This document shows positions 1 through 15,900 of a stretch of DNA of 64,000 nt, piece after piece. The notes under the pieces were generated by a model that did not search any database, had not been told where the DNA came from, and was given only the letters and a program-made list of their open reading frames with translations. A program made the position numbers and the translations under genes. Origin of the DNA: Klebsormidium nitens (lineage: Eukaryota; Streptophyta; Klebsormidiophyceae; Klebsormidiales; Klebsormidiaceae); assembly GCA_000708835.1 (NCBI GenBank), contig DF237198.1, forward strand, positions 57,852-121,851, given 5' to 3'. The first letter of the stretch is position 1. Every line of letters starts with the position of its first letter.

Positions 1-17
1 AGAGGGGCTTGCGAGAC

Positions 18-1786
18 ATGAGGAGTAATCTCCCTTCTGAGATGGGGCAGAAGAAGGCTCAGAAGCCCGTCAAAAAAGAGAGTGCAGAGGACTTAGCGGT
101 GAGGAGGGCGAACGAGGCAAATGAGGCATTGAGAGAGGTGGCGAACGTCGCTTGGTGGGGGCCCACAGTCCTCAGTTTGGTGCCAGGGCTCAATGGGCTG
201 GCCTGGTTTGCGGCAACGGATGCTTTCCCAACAGCTGTGGTGAGTGCTAGTTGGTTTCTCTACAAATTGCATGTCAAGTCAGGGTCCTTTGGGGTCTTGA
301 ATTTCAAAGGGAAGCAGTCACTCAACCGAAAATAAAACCACACATCCAATTTTGCGCGGTGAGGTTGGAATTCTATGCAAGAACGACCTGCGTTGATGTC
401 AGCTTTATGTCACCACAAGTCCGTACGATGCTTTGCTTCCAACCAGTGGAGCAGTTGGGTTGCAAATCGAGGCTGTTAGCTCACTGGTACCTTCTTTCAC
501 TCCGCTGTCTGCCTGTCCCTCTGAAGTGTTTGCAAGCTCGTTGCAATGTCGTGTCTATCCACACCTTCAACCTTCCTCCGGCCACAGTTGCTAACCCTCT
601 ATTTCTCCTTGCAGCAAGGTACCCGCCGCGGCGCCTTCATCCGCAATGCCCTCATCTACGGCGCTCCTGCACTGCTGTACCTCTTGTCAGCCCCGTTCCA
701 GGGGGTATCAGTCCTGGGGTATTTGAGGGGTGAGGCATGGTGGCTGTCGCTCGTGTTTGGGCTGGTGCACCTGCAACTAGAGCGGAAGGACATGGTCGAG
801 GAGGCACGCACGCGTGCGCGAGAAAGCGCACTCCCGGAGCCCGACGAGCTGGAGCGCGCGTCGAAAGAGTTGATGGAGTTCGACGCTCAGTTGTCGCGTG
901 TGGCGTGGTCGAGCGGTGAGTTGCCTTGGGCCGCATCGAGTTTGTTTGCGCAGCAAGTCGACAGGATTGTCTTTGCTTGATTTGTGGTGAGATCAGTGGC
1001 AAATTGACAAAGTTGTCCTGCGTAATCTGAGGGAGACTAGATTCTGACTATTGGTTTCGAGTTAGGGGCAGTTCGGTGCAGATTCGTCTGACATTATCTG
1101 TGCTTGATCCAGATCTGGCAGCGTTGCTTTCAAAAACTTGTCGATATTTTGGGTTCGAGGTCCTGGGGAGTTCCTATCCATTTCCAAGACCGCTTTGAAC
1201 AAGTCGTTTTCTTGTTGGCTGTTCACGAAATTGTCGAATGTGGTGCTTCCGTTCAATCCTCGACCCTTTCGTCGATCTTGGGCATGCTTCCGACAACTCA
1301 TGGCCGACAACTCATGGTCTCAGGATGAGGCTGCCTTTCACTTGCTGCAGCCAAGAACTTTGAATTCCAGGCACTCTAGCGCACAGTTGTTTTCCATTTA
1401 CCCAGGAACATATTCTTGCTGCAGCCAACAACTTCAATTCCAGGCACTCTAGTGCACAGTTTTTCCAAATACCCAGGATTTTCTTTTTTAAATGTTCAGA
1501 GTCACCAGCTTACGATTCCCTACCACCCGCAGAAACGCCGTCGAAGTGGACGGAAGCGAACGTCGGGGAGTGGCTGCGCGCCGAGGGGCTCGGTCGCTTG
1601 GTGGGCGCTTTCGCCGAGCAACACATTGACGGCTCGGTGCTTCTGACACTCAAAGGCGACGAATTGCGGGACGAGCTGGGTATCACCAGCTTGGGCGACC
1701 GAAAGAGAATTTTGGCGGCAATCGAGCGGCTGCAAGCCAAGGATAAGGAGTGGGCCGCTCGGGTTGTGCAAGAGCTGGATACGTGA
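18..1786 (+). CDS. Membrane protein with C-terminal SAM domain
   Basis: Exons 18..239, 615..915 and 1500..1786 join in phase with GT-AG introns and give about 269 residues. Two hydrophobic stretches, near residues 42-75 (WWGPTVLSLVPGLNGLAW) and 85-130 (NALIYGAPALLYLLSAPF and beyond), suggest a membrane-embedded N-terminal half. A charged linker follows. Residues about 189-253 form a sterile alpha motif with the typical core (WTEANVGEWLRAEGLGRLV, then LGITSLGDRKRILAAIERL). SAM domains usually mediate protein-protein or protein-RNA contacts, so a membrane-anchored scaffold is an inference. The frame stays open to the window edge, so the true start may lie upstream of the ATG at 18. I do not recognise the full-length family. 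Confidence 0.75.
1341..1478 (+). repeat. Imperfect 65-bp direct repeat in an intron
   Basis: Two copies of about 65 bp, 1341-1407 and 1415-1478, lie in the second intron of the SAM-domain gene. Both begin CTTGCTGCAGCCAA, share TTCCAGGCACTCTAG and end in ACCCAGGA. A shorter duplication, GACAACTCATGG, occurs twice near 1293-1317. These look like recent local duplications just upstream of the acceptor. Confidence 0.85.
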
Positions 1787-2874
1787 CAGTAATAGCTGTA
1801 TCATAGATGTTCACTCTCACTTTGATTCATTAGGCGGGCCTCTTTGTTTGGATCCCCTTGTATACTTTGACGCAAAGCTCATCATAGCATGCCGGTCAAT
1901 GTACGTACGTACGAGATCAACCCTTTGTACCCAAACAACGCTGGACACGATCGATCAACTGATATCGTTATGCAACCTTGCTTCCAACAACCGAACAGAA
2001 GAACAGGCATGGTCCCCTCCATTTCAGTAGCCCCTCCATTCGTACTGTTGCGTAGCTCTCAGAAGACTCCTATAGCAGGGCCGTGCGTCCGGTCTCAATC
2101 AATGCACATGATGCTGATCTGCATTGAGATGAATACCATGGACACATGTCAATACACGCTACGACGCACAGATGTGTGGGCGCGCAGGGACCGCGGCCCC
2201 TAGTTCAATCGAGTATATCTTGCCAGTTACGGAGTCACGTCGGACCATTTCAACAATCTACAGGCTCGCGATTGCGTTACTAGTAGCTCGGTTTCGATCA
2301 ATCATTATTGCATGCACACAAATATGTGACCTACAATTCTTTACATGAAATATTGCTGTTCATCACTGGCATGTGCTATGCAGCTATAGCGTCAAGACTT
2401 AATTAGAGAGCTTCATTGGCCCTCGATCAAATCGGGCTGCCATCCGCCATGTGCATGTGTACCGTGAGGTGCGCACACATGCAAAATGGCGGCCATAACA
2501 GAACGACACAACCTAAACTGAGCACCGGCCCCTGAATCACAGCCTCCTGCACTAAAATGCATGATACGCAATCCTCAATACTTGACGTACGGAATGAGCA
2601 TCAACGACTAAACCCAGGTGCTGCGATCCTCTTTGCGAGATAAAATTGCAAAAGTGTACCTATATTCCGTATAGTAGCTTGCGAATGTATATCATTGAGC
2701 AGCTTCAACATAGTTTCCTACAATACATCTTTGTCTTCTGGGCTAGGATTTAACAAAGGCGTCAGATTGCCCTTGGAAAAGCGACAAAGCAGGCGCACGT
2801 CTTCCTCGTTCTCAAAGAAGACTCTCCGATTTAGATGGTTTTATACAGACTTCGACCCTGTCGCCAAGCATATG
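1787..2874. other. Convergent intergenic region
   Basis: This is the gap between the 3' ends of the SAM-domain gene and the UBC27-like gene. It must hold both 3' UTRs. Short open frames occur on both strands, but none has splice sites or a recognisable domain. I see no RNA gene or repeat here. Confidence 0.6.
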
Positions 2875-6225
<3,351 letters not shown>

Positions 6226-7797
6226 AAGCGCACAAAGCAATGAAGCACCGCAACTGCGATTGCAACGAATGATGTAGCTCTACTCAGCTTCAGAACAAGA
6301 AAACTCTCTCCCTCCACTCAGCTCAAGAAAAGCTTGGATTGAGCGTACGGACGAGAAAGCAGACCTGAATGAAAAACCCTTGGATTGTATCGCTCAGATG
6401 CAATTTGTTGTGGCAGAACCTTCCAAAAGGTACGTTTGTGCTGAAGGGCAGGGGGAAGATGCATGCGACTTCAGCAGAAGGGACAAGTTTGAAGTTCTGA
6501 CATTTCAAATTTGCAATCTCAGAATCAGAAGGCTGGTTGCGAGACCAGAAATCTGCGCTTCATATTCCCTCAATTCTACCCACATCATAAGACATTTGAA
6601 TGCCTTTTCGAAGTGGGGAAGATATTTATGCCACGTCATCTTGAACGGCTACGAGGTGCCCGGTTTGCGTAGTTTCAGCACAAAACCGCCCCCGGTCCAT
6701 ACTTATCAACGCGAAAAGTAGAAGCATATCCCTCTCCAAAGCTTCAAAATCGAGAAAATAACAAGCGTTAGTAACATATGCAGGTCTACAGAAGACGCAA
6801 TGCAGCCCTCATGCAGAAGCAGTGAAGCACAAACCTTCGGCTCGTCTCAAACCTAGGCGTCCTCTAGGTATTCTAGGTTGCTTTTCAAGGCGCTTGCTGG
6901 CAACAAGGAAGTCTTTCTTGGTAGCTGCGGTCAGGTCGCTTCGTACAAATTTGGGGGGTGCAGGTTTAGCCATGTTCTGTGGAGACGCTCAGAGCGTCCC
7001 ATCAATCAAAAGACCATCAATGTTTCAGATGATGTAAGGCATGGCCTTTGTACCCCATTGTCCATCTGCAGTATCAGCAGCCCTCTCGAGTTCCGCAAAA
7101 GGTGCCGCTCATTCAAACCCACCCCCAGGCAGGATCAGTTCACTCTCAAGGACGCGCTCCATCTCTCCCACAAGGTCTAGGAACAACCCCATCTCTCCTA
7201 GGGGAAGGCAAACAAACGCCGAATTCAATGGCAACATCAACCGCGGTCGCAGCAGCGACGCTGACAGGGTCACTAACCCTGCCTCCAAGATTGAGGTGCC
7301 AGAGAGACTCGAGGGCACATCCCTGCCGAAGGACTTTCAGTCGAAGCACGGGTCTCACCTCCTGTCACTTGCAGAGTTGGAGCAGTTCTCAGTTGAGGGG
7401 GAGGAAGGGCTACCAGGGGAAGCATCCTGATGGGACCACTCTGCGATCCTCGTTCAAGGGAGAAGCTGTGAGGACAGCTCCTGAAGGTCAGTCTACACTG
7501 CTAATGTGGACCAGAAAATTCGCCATTCTCTTCTCGTATCAAATGGAAGACTAGACCGGCGGTCGGGGGGCGTGATGCATGAAGGTATACTGCCGAGAGT
7601 CCGAATTGGAATGCAAGGTTCATGCAGGTTGTGTTGGATGTTCCATGTTCTCTTTGCTTGCTTCCTCCTTGGACGAGACCTGCAGCTCCTTGTTTTAGTC
7701 AAGACCGTCAGTCAGGAAGTCGTTTCACGACCTTCACAAGCAAAGAGTTTGCGAAATAGCCTTGATGTGCAGTGCATGTGCACCCCGTTCCGTGCAG
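6226..7797. other. Divergent promoter region and unresolved 5' part of next gene
   Basis: This stretch lies upstream of the UBC27-like gene and of the unidentified plus-strand gene. It should hold the promoter of the former and the first exon or exons of the latter. A Ser/Arg/Pro-rich open frame at 7041-7430 (+), with runs such as SLSRTRSISPTRSR, might be an early exon. A plausible upstream exon (ATG at 6971, donor at 7034) does not join it in phase, so I leave it uncalled. No other structure is evident. Confidence 0.4.
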
Positions 7798-9177
7798 GTT
7801 CAAGACCCGTCACACATCAGAAAACACTGATCGAGGCAATCCTCCCGAGTGTGCTCGTTCTTCCCAACCTCGCCCAAACAGCGCCCTCCTTCCTTGCGCG
7901 CCTGGTGGGTTTCTACGTGCTTATGCGAGCAGGCATTGCGGTACCATACAAACGCGAGGTGACAGAAGGTATGCAGCTTTTTTGCTAGCAAACCTGATTG
8001 GACGAGAGTGGTGCATTGTGCAGAAGACACATCCCCTAAAGTAAACGAGCAGACCTCTTGGATTCGGTGAAAGTCTCCCTTGTCACCCTGCAAGGTCAGG
8101 CTCGTGTGGACGCCTGTACGCTTTGCAGCTGGCACGAAGAAAATAACAATGACCCTGAAAGAATTGAGCAAAAGCTCCAAACTTTGAGGAGTGGGATGCT
8201 GGCTTGTGTGTGCTTTCTTTGATCAGATTCTGGCTGGAATGTGGTTTTACCGTGGCCCACTCTTCCTGCTGTGCAGAGGAGCAAGAGACAAAAACTCTGA
8301 GAGCAACAAAGCAATGGAAGATTGTCAACAACTACAATGGAGTCCCCTGCATACTGCGGCGAAAGTGGCGGTGCGCATCGCGGGAGGATGGTCGGAAGAG
8401 GCTGCGAATGATATGCGACGTCCTCTCAGAGGACGACACCTTCCAGATGTCAGACACGCACAAGGTATGCTGCCCCTGGTAGTTTGACGAAGTTTCCCCG
8501 CCAAAAAATCCTTGACCTGGAATCTGTTTTCGTGGTTGCGTTGGTTATTCTCAGGGACCCGTGGACGCCTTTTCTGATGTAGGTTTGAGCGTGTCTCTCG
8601 CTTATCGCTGCACTGTCTCAATGGTCTCTTTCCCACTAAAGGGTCATCAATTGCTTAGAGATGAGCACTGGATTCTGCTTCCATAGAAGGAGTGCACAGG
8701 TTTGCGAGTAACGCGTCGAGTCCTAAAATGCTTGCCATCAGAATCTCTGATTTAGTATGCTGAGGCAAACCGCTGTTCGCTACTTGGTTATAAAACGCTC
8801 GAATCAATGCAAGCACCTTCATATTTCCACCTTCAAAAATACATTGCAACCCACATTCATCCAGATTCTTTCGCCTCATCTTCTGTCTACCACGAAAAGG
8901 ACTGGTCGTCTTGGGACTGAGAATTGTTTCGAGTCTGATCGCCCCTGATGTTGCATTCATACTAGCTACCTTCGTTTCCTCCCAGGGTTGCCAGATTCGG
9001 CGTGAGAGCGCGCATTCAGAAACTGTCTCCTGCAACGGCGTGAATGCCCTGTACGATGACAACCCCTTTCCCCGTATGAAAATCGACATTGCTAGGTTCC
9101 CTGAGGGTCGGGTTGGCATGGAAGAGTACTACAAAGCCGAGAAGTTGGAGCGGGTCCTCCACAGCAAGGCGCGATAG
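7798..9177 (+). CDS. Unidentified protein, 3' exons only
   Basis: Exons 7798..7968, 8277..8464, probably 8555..8578, and 8986..9177 join in phase and end in TAG. The first has a hydrophobic stretch (LPNLAQTAPSFLARLVGFYV). The second is basic (KQWKIVNNYNGVPCILRRKW). The last ends with a conserved-looking tail (IDIARFPEGRVGMEEYYKAE). I do not recognise the family. The 5' end is unresolved: the first exon may extend upstream, since the frame stays open to about 7506, and further exons should lie upstream. The tiny 24-bp exon is the least certain. The opposite-strand open frame at 8655-9119 overlaps the last exon and is the main alternative reading. Confidence 0.5.
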
Positions 9178-9940
9178 GCACGCCCTTTCTTTAGAGCACC
9201 AGCGCGAGACTCCTAGGTTGTACAGAGTCGTTTCTAGGCTCATCGGCTAGCTTGTACATATGTAGGAGATGCTGGCATAGAGAGGCTCTGCTTTTGGGTT
9301 TGGCAAGATTCATCAGACCTGCCATGCCTGTGCTGTAGAGTTCGGGTCTGTAGGGTAGTGTTTGGTGTGTTGCATACAATCCGAACCCTGCGAGACAGCT
9401 CAGACGCTCAAATTCATTGGCTTCGTGGCCGCCAGTTGTGAAACTCTTGCAGCGGCGACCGATCAAAGGGAGACAGAAGAGATCCCATGAAGCTCTCTGC
9501 GTTGATTAAGACCATACTTTTTTCTTATATCATATGACGATGACGTGTGAAGCATGCTTCAATTAGCATATTAACCGGATTGGTTGAGGTCTTGCTCAAA
9601 CCGTACATGTGGATTGCAAGTTGCACGTCGAATCCAACCCCATGCCATGCATGCAAGGTGCCCATGATCAATTGGAACGGGCATGGTGGCCTGTGCAACT
9701 CCACTTCATTTCACGTGCAGTGCAGCCATGACGGCACAAAGCAGATAATGCAGCTGAAAGCACGATGGTGCATGCAGCAGTAAAAATTTGAAGCTGAACA
9801 TTCGGTGCATTTGACAAATGCGCCTACCGGACCTGCCCAGTCAAGCGTGCAAGGCATCAATCAGCAGCCCGCCAGGACTTCTCGTTTACACTGAAGCGCA
9901 CCGTGGCTGAGTTTGTCAGCATCCTTGCAGTATACTCGTA
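9178..9940. other. Convergent intergenic region
   Basis: Gap between the ends of the unidentified plus-strand gene and TRS120. It contains a few short open frames without splice sites or recognisable domains, and presumably two 3' UTRs. Nothing else is seen. Confidence 0.6.
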
Positions 9941-12900
9941 TCACCGTACGTAGATCTTGAACGGCCGTCCTAGGCACTCAGAGCCCACTTTTGGATGACT
10001 TTCGTCCTCAGTATTCGTCAATTGGTGCTGATTGATTGTTGCTTGCACAATGCAGCTGGGCACGAGGGTATACTCCCCTGGAACCTGGAAACAGTGATAA
10101 ACATGGGGCGTTATGTTAAGGTCAGCAGATGAACATCCCATTAGCGCTTGAAGCAGCCGTGATTGGACAGTCGAGATGGAACACCAACAAGCGCAGCGTC
10201 CATCTTACAGACTGTGAGCACTTCATAAGCAGGCACGAAGAATGGCCTTGGAGAGGCTCTAAGTCGGCCGAAGTCGTGCGACATGATTTGCAGCGTGGGC
10301 TCACAAAAACTGTAAAGGGGAGTTAAAGACTAGTGACGACTTACCAGAAAACAGAGGGCAAACTTATGGACGTACTGCCCCCGGGGCGGGGCCTCCAAGT
10401 GCACGGCCCCCAGAGCACCGGCCCACAACACCGTGGCCTTCGAGTTGGCAGGTCGCAAGCAGTCGGTTCCCGTTACGTCTCTGCAAACCAAAGTGATTAT
10501 TCAGAAAACGCCTTGGACAGCGGGGCGCAAGCGACGCGAGCAGTCAGTCCCGTGGCGTTTCTGCGATCCAGAGTGGTCGTTTGATAAACAAACGAAAACC
10601 TTGTAGGGTCTCGAGATCTCAAAGCCGGGCGCTTTGCTGAACAGAGAACCGCTTCAGGGTGCAGTTTAAGTCAAGTAAGGTGAGTTGCAAGCTTATAAGT
10701 CGAGTAGAGGCAATATTTAGCAAAGCATCCCATGAGGCACAGCTGCTGTGAGCCAAGCAGGCGCTCCGTCCACACTTTGTTTGAGGCAGAGTACTCACTT
10801 GCACATGACGGTCAGAGCTATATGTACAAGTTCCGCCGAGTTGTTGCGGATGCTCAACTCGACGGGCGTCATCTCCCGGGCCGCGACCACATTGTGCGTG
10901 CCTTTCGAGGATGTAGGAGTCCCGTTTACCAGGGGCGATTGCTTATCTCGGTACGATGAGGCATCTGCAAAAGACAAACAGCGGTTAGTGAGCAAGGAGC
11001 CGTTCTTTAGCGGTCGTCTTCCTTCGACTGAAGCAAGTGCGACAATTGTGTCAAGAGGAGCTTGAACAAGGACATCAAGGCAGGACCCCAGGAAACAGAT
11101 GGTGGCAAATTGACGCCAGTATCAACGATCACGTGGTCACGGGCGGTGACGAGAGCAGAGTGGGGCCGGCGGGTTTGTTAGTGAGAAGAGGTTCAGGTGG
11201 GCAGCAACGTCAACCTCAAGCAAGGCCCTTTCCACTTTAGCCTGCCTAACGTGTCCGCCTCAGAACCAGACGGATCCATTCCAGGTCCCATACAACAAGC
11301 TGCTTCTATTCTTCCACCGAACCTCGTAAAAAAGGTAGCACAGAGCCCGTTGTAGCACATGGGAACTACAAGGAAAAGTTTGATCTGACGGTCCACCGCT
11401 CACCTCGTGCGATCCGGAAGGCAAAGCCCAGCAGGTCCGGCAGTAACGCGTCCAGCGACGGCCCCTGCAGCGCCTCGCGCACGGCGTCCCTCACCGGCAG
11501 CTCCCCCGTGCTGTTCAGCCCGCTTTGCCACCGCACGCTGATCTGCGCACAAAGCGCGTCCACGTACGCCTCGAAATGCGCCGCCGCTGCGCTCTCCGCC
11601 GGCGTCATCTGCCGCCCGCTCGCGCTGCGCTGCAGCACGAACTGCTTCGTGGGGGTGGCCGCGCCCGGAGCCCGACCCCCCCGGGGCACAAAGAGTCCCC
11701 GCAGCGGAATGAGCACCCGGGCGGAGCTGTCCCGGTCGATGCGCGTTGGGGGGTGTGTGAATAGGCTCCCGAGTTCCCCGTCGACCGCGTCGGCCTCCCC
11801 GCCCTCCGCGCCACGTGTCTCGACCGCGACCTCGAACACGACGTCGGTGCCGTTCCAGAGCTCCAGCTCTAGCAGCCGGATTTTGGACCCCCTGAGAGCG
11901 CCCGGAATATTCGCCCCCCGATCGTCGCTTTGGTTCCTTTTTGGGGCTGCCGCCTCGTCTGGACCGTTTTCAGGTTCCCGCAAAGCAACTTCGCCGTTTT
12001 CCAAACCAGACGTGTGACTTTCCTGCCCGCTTGTTTCGTTCGATCCGCCTACGGCACTTACTTGTGTCCGGTTTGCACCGTCTGATAAATCGGACGGCCC
12101 CCTCGAAGCTTCCGATGACGAGGCCTTTCGAGATCCGGTCCGAGATTCACCCGCAGGGAAAGCAGCAGCTGGTTGGGTGCTCTCCGGAGCGTCCAACGTC
12201 AGCAGTTTGCCCTGAACTAACACTAGCCCTCTTTGCACGTGAAGTTGTAAGGGAAGGCCTACTCTCCGGCCGGGGGTTAGCTCCCCCGCCGTCGGCTCAC
12301 CCCCTCCAGACTCCGGTTTGCCGTGCGCAGATGCTCCAGAAACCTGTGGCCAAAAGGCTGACAGACGTTGAGCAATGTCACAGAAAACTTCTGGACATAT
12401 AACAAAGAGCTTTGAAGGAAGGAACAAAAGCTGGATTCTGACAACAGAACATAAATAGGCCGGTGACGTACGAAGGAGCTGCTACAACTTTACGTTTAAA
12501 TCCACAGCAATGGTGGTCGTACAAACCTAAGGCCAGGTCGACAAACCCTTTCCAAGTCTCTCTTCAAGTCTGCGGCTCATTCCGCCAGCTCTTACAATTC
12601 AGCAGCGGTCATTCACGTTTTGATAACTGGATCGAGCAAACCAACCCTGCTCCGCAGATGCTTTTCTAGCAACCTTGAAAAACCTTGCGCTCCTTACCTT
12701 AGTCTGCTCCTCCAAAATGGTCGACAGGCCCTTCCCGTCCAACCCCTTCTCCCCGGTTGGCCGAAACACATCCCCCGCATAGTGGATTGCCAAAGTGGTG
12801 CTCGCCGACCCCGCCGACGCCCGCGCCGCGTGCGCTGGCGTGTGCCCCGTTCGGCCCATGTCTAGTTTGGTCACCGTCGGACGTCCGGCCTTGAGGCGGA

Positions 12901-15900
12901 CCGGAATGGAGACGGAAGCCCCCGGTGCGAGCGGAAGGGCGGCGGCAAGGCCCTCCTTCCCGACGTGAGTCACGTGGTCTCGGTGTTTCCCGGTGAGAGA
13001 CACGTGGGCCTCGGTCACCGGGACGACGCCGGCGTTGGTCAGGCAGACCTGCGAAATGAGGTCAGGAGGTGAGAGCTCAAAGGATGGTTCGCTGTGCTGG
13101 GGGATGGATACGTGAGCGGCAAGCGTTTTATGAGCCTTTCGACAGTCCCGTGGTCCACTGAAATGTATTTTGGTTCTAACCTGACCACGTTCGATGTGAA
13201 GCTTTCACTATCTGGGAAAGTCGGGCTGACATCTCGTATGTGGTGGATCAACAATCAAGTTTTGAAAATAACGCTCAACACTGCATGTCGAGGTCCCCGC
13301 CTGTGGTCTCCAACGCTTCTGATTTCGTTCCAACACATTACACTTGAAAACGCTGCGTTGTAAAATTTCCTTGAAACGTTAGAATGTCCTTTATGTTGCC
13401 CCGCCGGAGCTGGAGTCCAGAACACCAACCTGCAGATCCCGGACCTCCCCCTCATACAGCACCGCGGCCGCTTCTCCTCCCACAATGCTCGCTACCAACA
13501 GCGGCAAGGGGGGGACCACAGAAACCTGGACGCCCCTCTGGCCCAGCCTCTTTCGTGCCCCTTGCCCCTTGAACGGGTATGCAGACCCGTTTGCCGGCAT
13601 TGGCAGCAGCTGGGTGCCGTTGACCGTGACTTTGTCGTCGAAGCGGTGCTCGCTTAGAACCCCGAAAGACTTCACGAAGCAGCCCCGGACTGTTACCTGA
13701 GGTAAGGAGTGGAGGGAGTTTTGCCTTGACTCCGGTTACTTGATGTTCGTGATGTTCGTCCAGAATTCAGCATGATGGTTTGTCAGCTTGTGTGAGCAGC
13801 AGAAGGCCCTTTTACCTGATCAGAGGCGAGGAATTGTAAGAAAACAGTTGCGAGAGTCGTCTTGACCTCTGTAAGGTCGAAACCCGGGTTTTGGAAATCC
13901 CTACTGTCCGCATAACAATCCTGCCTGCGGTTGAAGACGAAGACAAAGCTGCACGGAAAGGCCACCACAAGAAGTGCCTGCAATGGTGCTTATGCTTACC
14001 GATACAACCTACACACAGAACTGCAACAGATGCACATCGTTGGGGCGCGACTAGTGACATAGTTACTCACTGTGCCGGACGCTCGCGGGACCCCTGACAG
14101 CGCCAGGAGGTGGCTTGCGGTGTAGGGGAGCAGGCTCAGGGACACCGGGAACGCTTCAAAATCGCCCCCCTCAACGCTCAGGAAGACGCTCTCAACATGG
14201 ACCTGCGGAGACCGGTGCTTACGTTTGTTTTGTACTGCTTGCTGTAGAAATCAAGCACGATTACGCTGCATGCACGAGCAGATGCGCAAAACTTCTTCTT
14301 TCCGGCTGGAAGTCCACTTCAAGTGTTTCAGAATAAAGGAATGACAGCCGAAGAAAGAGAAAATCAGGGACGCTGGAATCTGTCAGGCTAGTTGTGGTGA
14401 AGTGCTAACCCATGCAAGCCACCTTCGAATCATGCTTAGCGGCAATTCCTCTCCAAATAGAGACCTGGTTGTTGAAGCTAAATGCGTCGAGGTAAGGAAG
14501 CAATGAACACATCGATCGAAGCTGTTCGAGATGGAGCCAATCGCAGAAGGAAGCGTTTTGACATTACAAGGCTCGCTAGATGGCAGGCCACCTTCGCAAC
14601 GGTTCAAAATGATGGACAAGCATTCGGTTCTCAAGAGTGGTCATCCCAACCTCCACTAACCCACCTCAAACCCGCAGGGGTTTGTGAGCTCGACCACCAC
14701 CTGAGCGACCTCCCCCACAACCCACACCACCGGTTCCGCCCCTTTGGAGGCCTCTTTTTGGAAGGGCGAGTACAGGAAAGGGCCCGGGTTTGCACCGCTC
14801 CGTTCCCCGGGGGCTCCTCCCGACCGCCACTTCCCCTGCGCGTCCCTTTTCAGGGGCTGCAACAGAGGAGGGGAGTCGGACAGGATGAGTATTCAGAATT
14901 TGGACAAAGGTTAGAGAATTGGAGACAACTCTGAGTGAACGAGGGAGGCTGATTTTACTGCCGACATGGTTCGGCAACTTGACTGGACGAGTGACCTAGC
15001 GCAGGAACAATCGCAGCTATTCCGTCGCCCTTCAGGCTACACACGGAGACATATGCCTTCTTTAATGTAAGTTGCTGAAACGTACTTGCTTACTCGTCGT
15101 CGTAAACAAGTCTCCGCTGCTGTAGCGGATTGACATTTAAAACCTAGCTTTACTGTAACGAGTACCAGATCCACATCGGTAATAACTCTCTTCACGACTT
15201 CGGGCGGACGCCTAATCAGAGAATGCAAGCGAGCACGTGTCCTTCTATTCGTCCTACTTTACTAGTCTTCAAGTGAAACCACTCCGAATATCTAACTCTG
15301 GCTTGAGCTCGCTCCCCCCGAACATTGACCCACCTGCATCGGAGGCGGGAGTGGCGTCAGCCCTTGCAGCCGCACGAACGGCAGCGCGGGGTCCGTCCCC
15401 CGTGTCCCCGCCGGTAGCTTCTCCGCGGCCGCCTGCATGGCAGCCGCCAGGGACAGCTGGCCGGTCGGCGTGATGAGCGCGTAATGGTGCCGGAGCAACC
15501 GGGCGGCTGCCGTCCAGGCTGCGAGGGGATCCCCCGCCCTGACAGCTGTCGCCAGCATGTCGCCCAGAACTTCGACCTGGATGGCGCTCCACTGCCCGGG
15601 GGGAGTGCCCGGGGGGAGCAGAACGGGTGTGGAGATGGCCTTGCCGTTGACCGAGACAGGCGTCGAGTGGACTCGGTACAGGGGGCAGGTGATGAGGAGG
15701 ATCTGGAGCAGGGTGGGAAAGTTGTGAAACGCGCTCGTATGCAAAAACGAAGCGGGCAAGCGCGAAAAGTGTGCATGCTCTGAGGCTCCGACTTGCTCGT
15801 CCGTTCCCTTGCTTCGAAAAACAGTGAACGTCAGAGAAACTGCCTGTTCTTCAACCGCTTGAGCGCTGAGATCTGAGGATTGAGGCTCGCATGCAGCTTA

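Noticed and set aside
8655-9119. A 154-codon minus-strand frame
   Set aside because: It overlaps the last exon of the plus-strand gene, whose exons join in phase. It has no clear splice partners, although I could not exclude it fully.
9620-9650. A tRNA B-box-like sequence (GTCGAATCCAACCCC)
   Set aside because: No matching A-box or acceptor stem could be paired around it.
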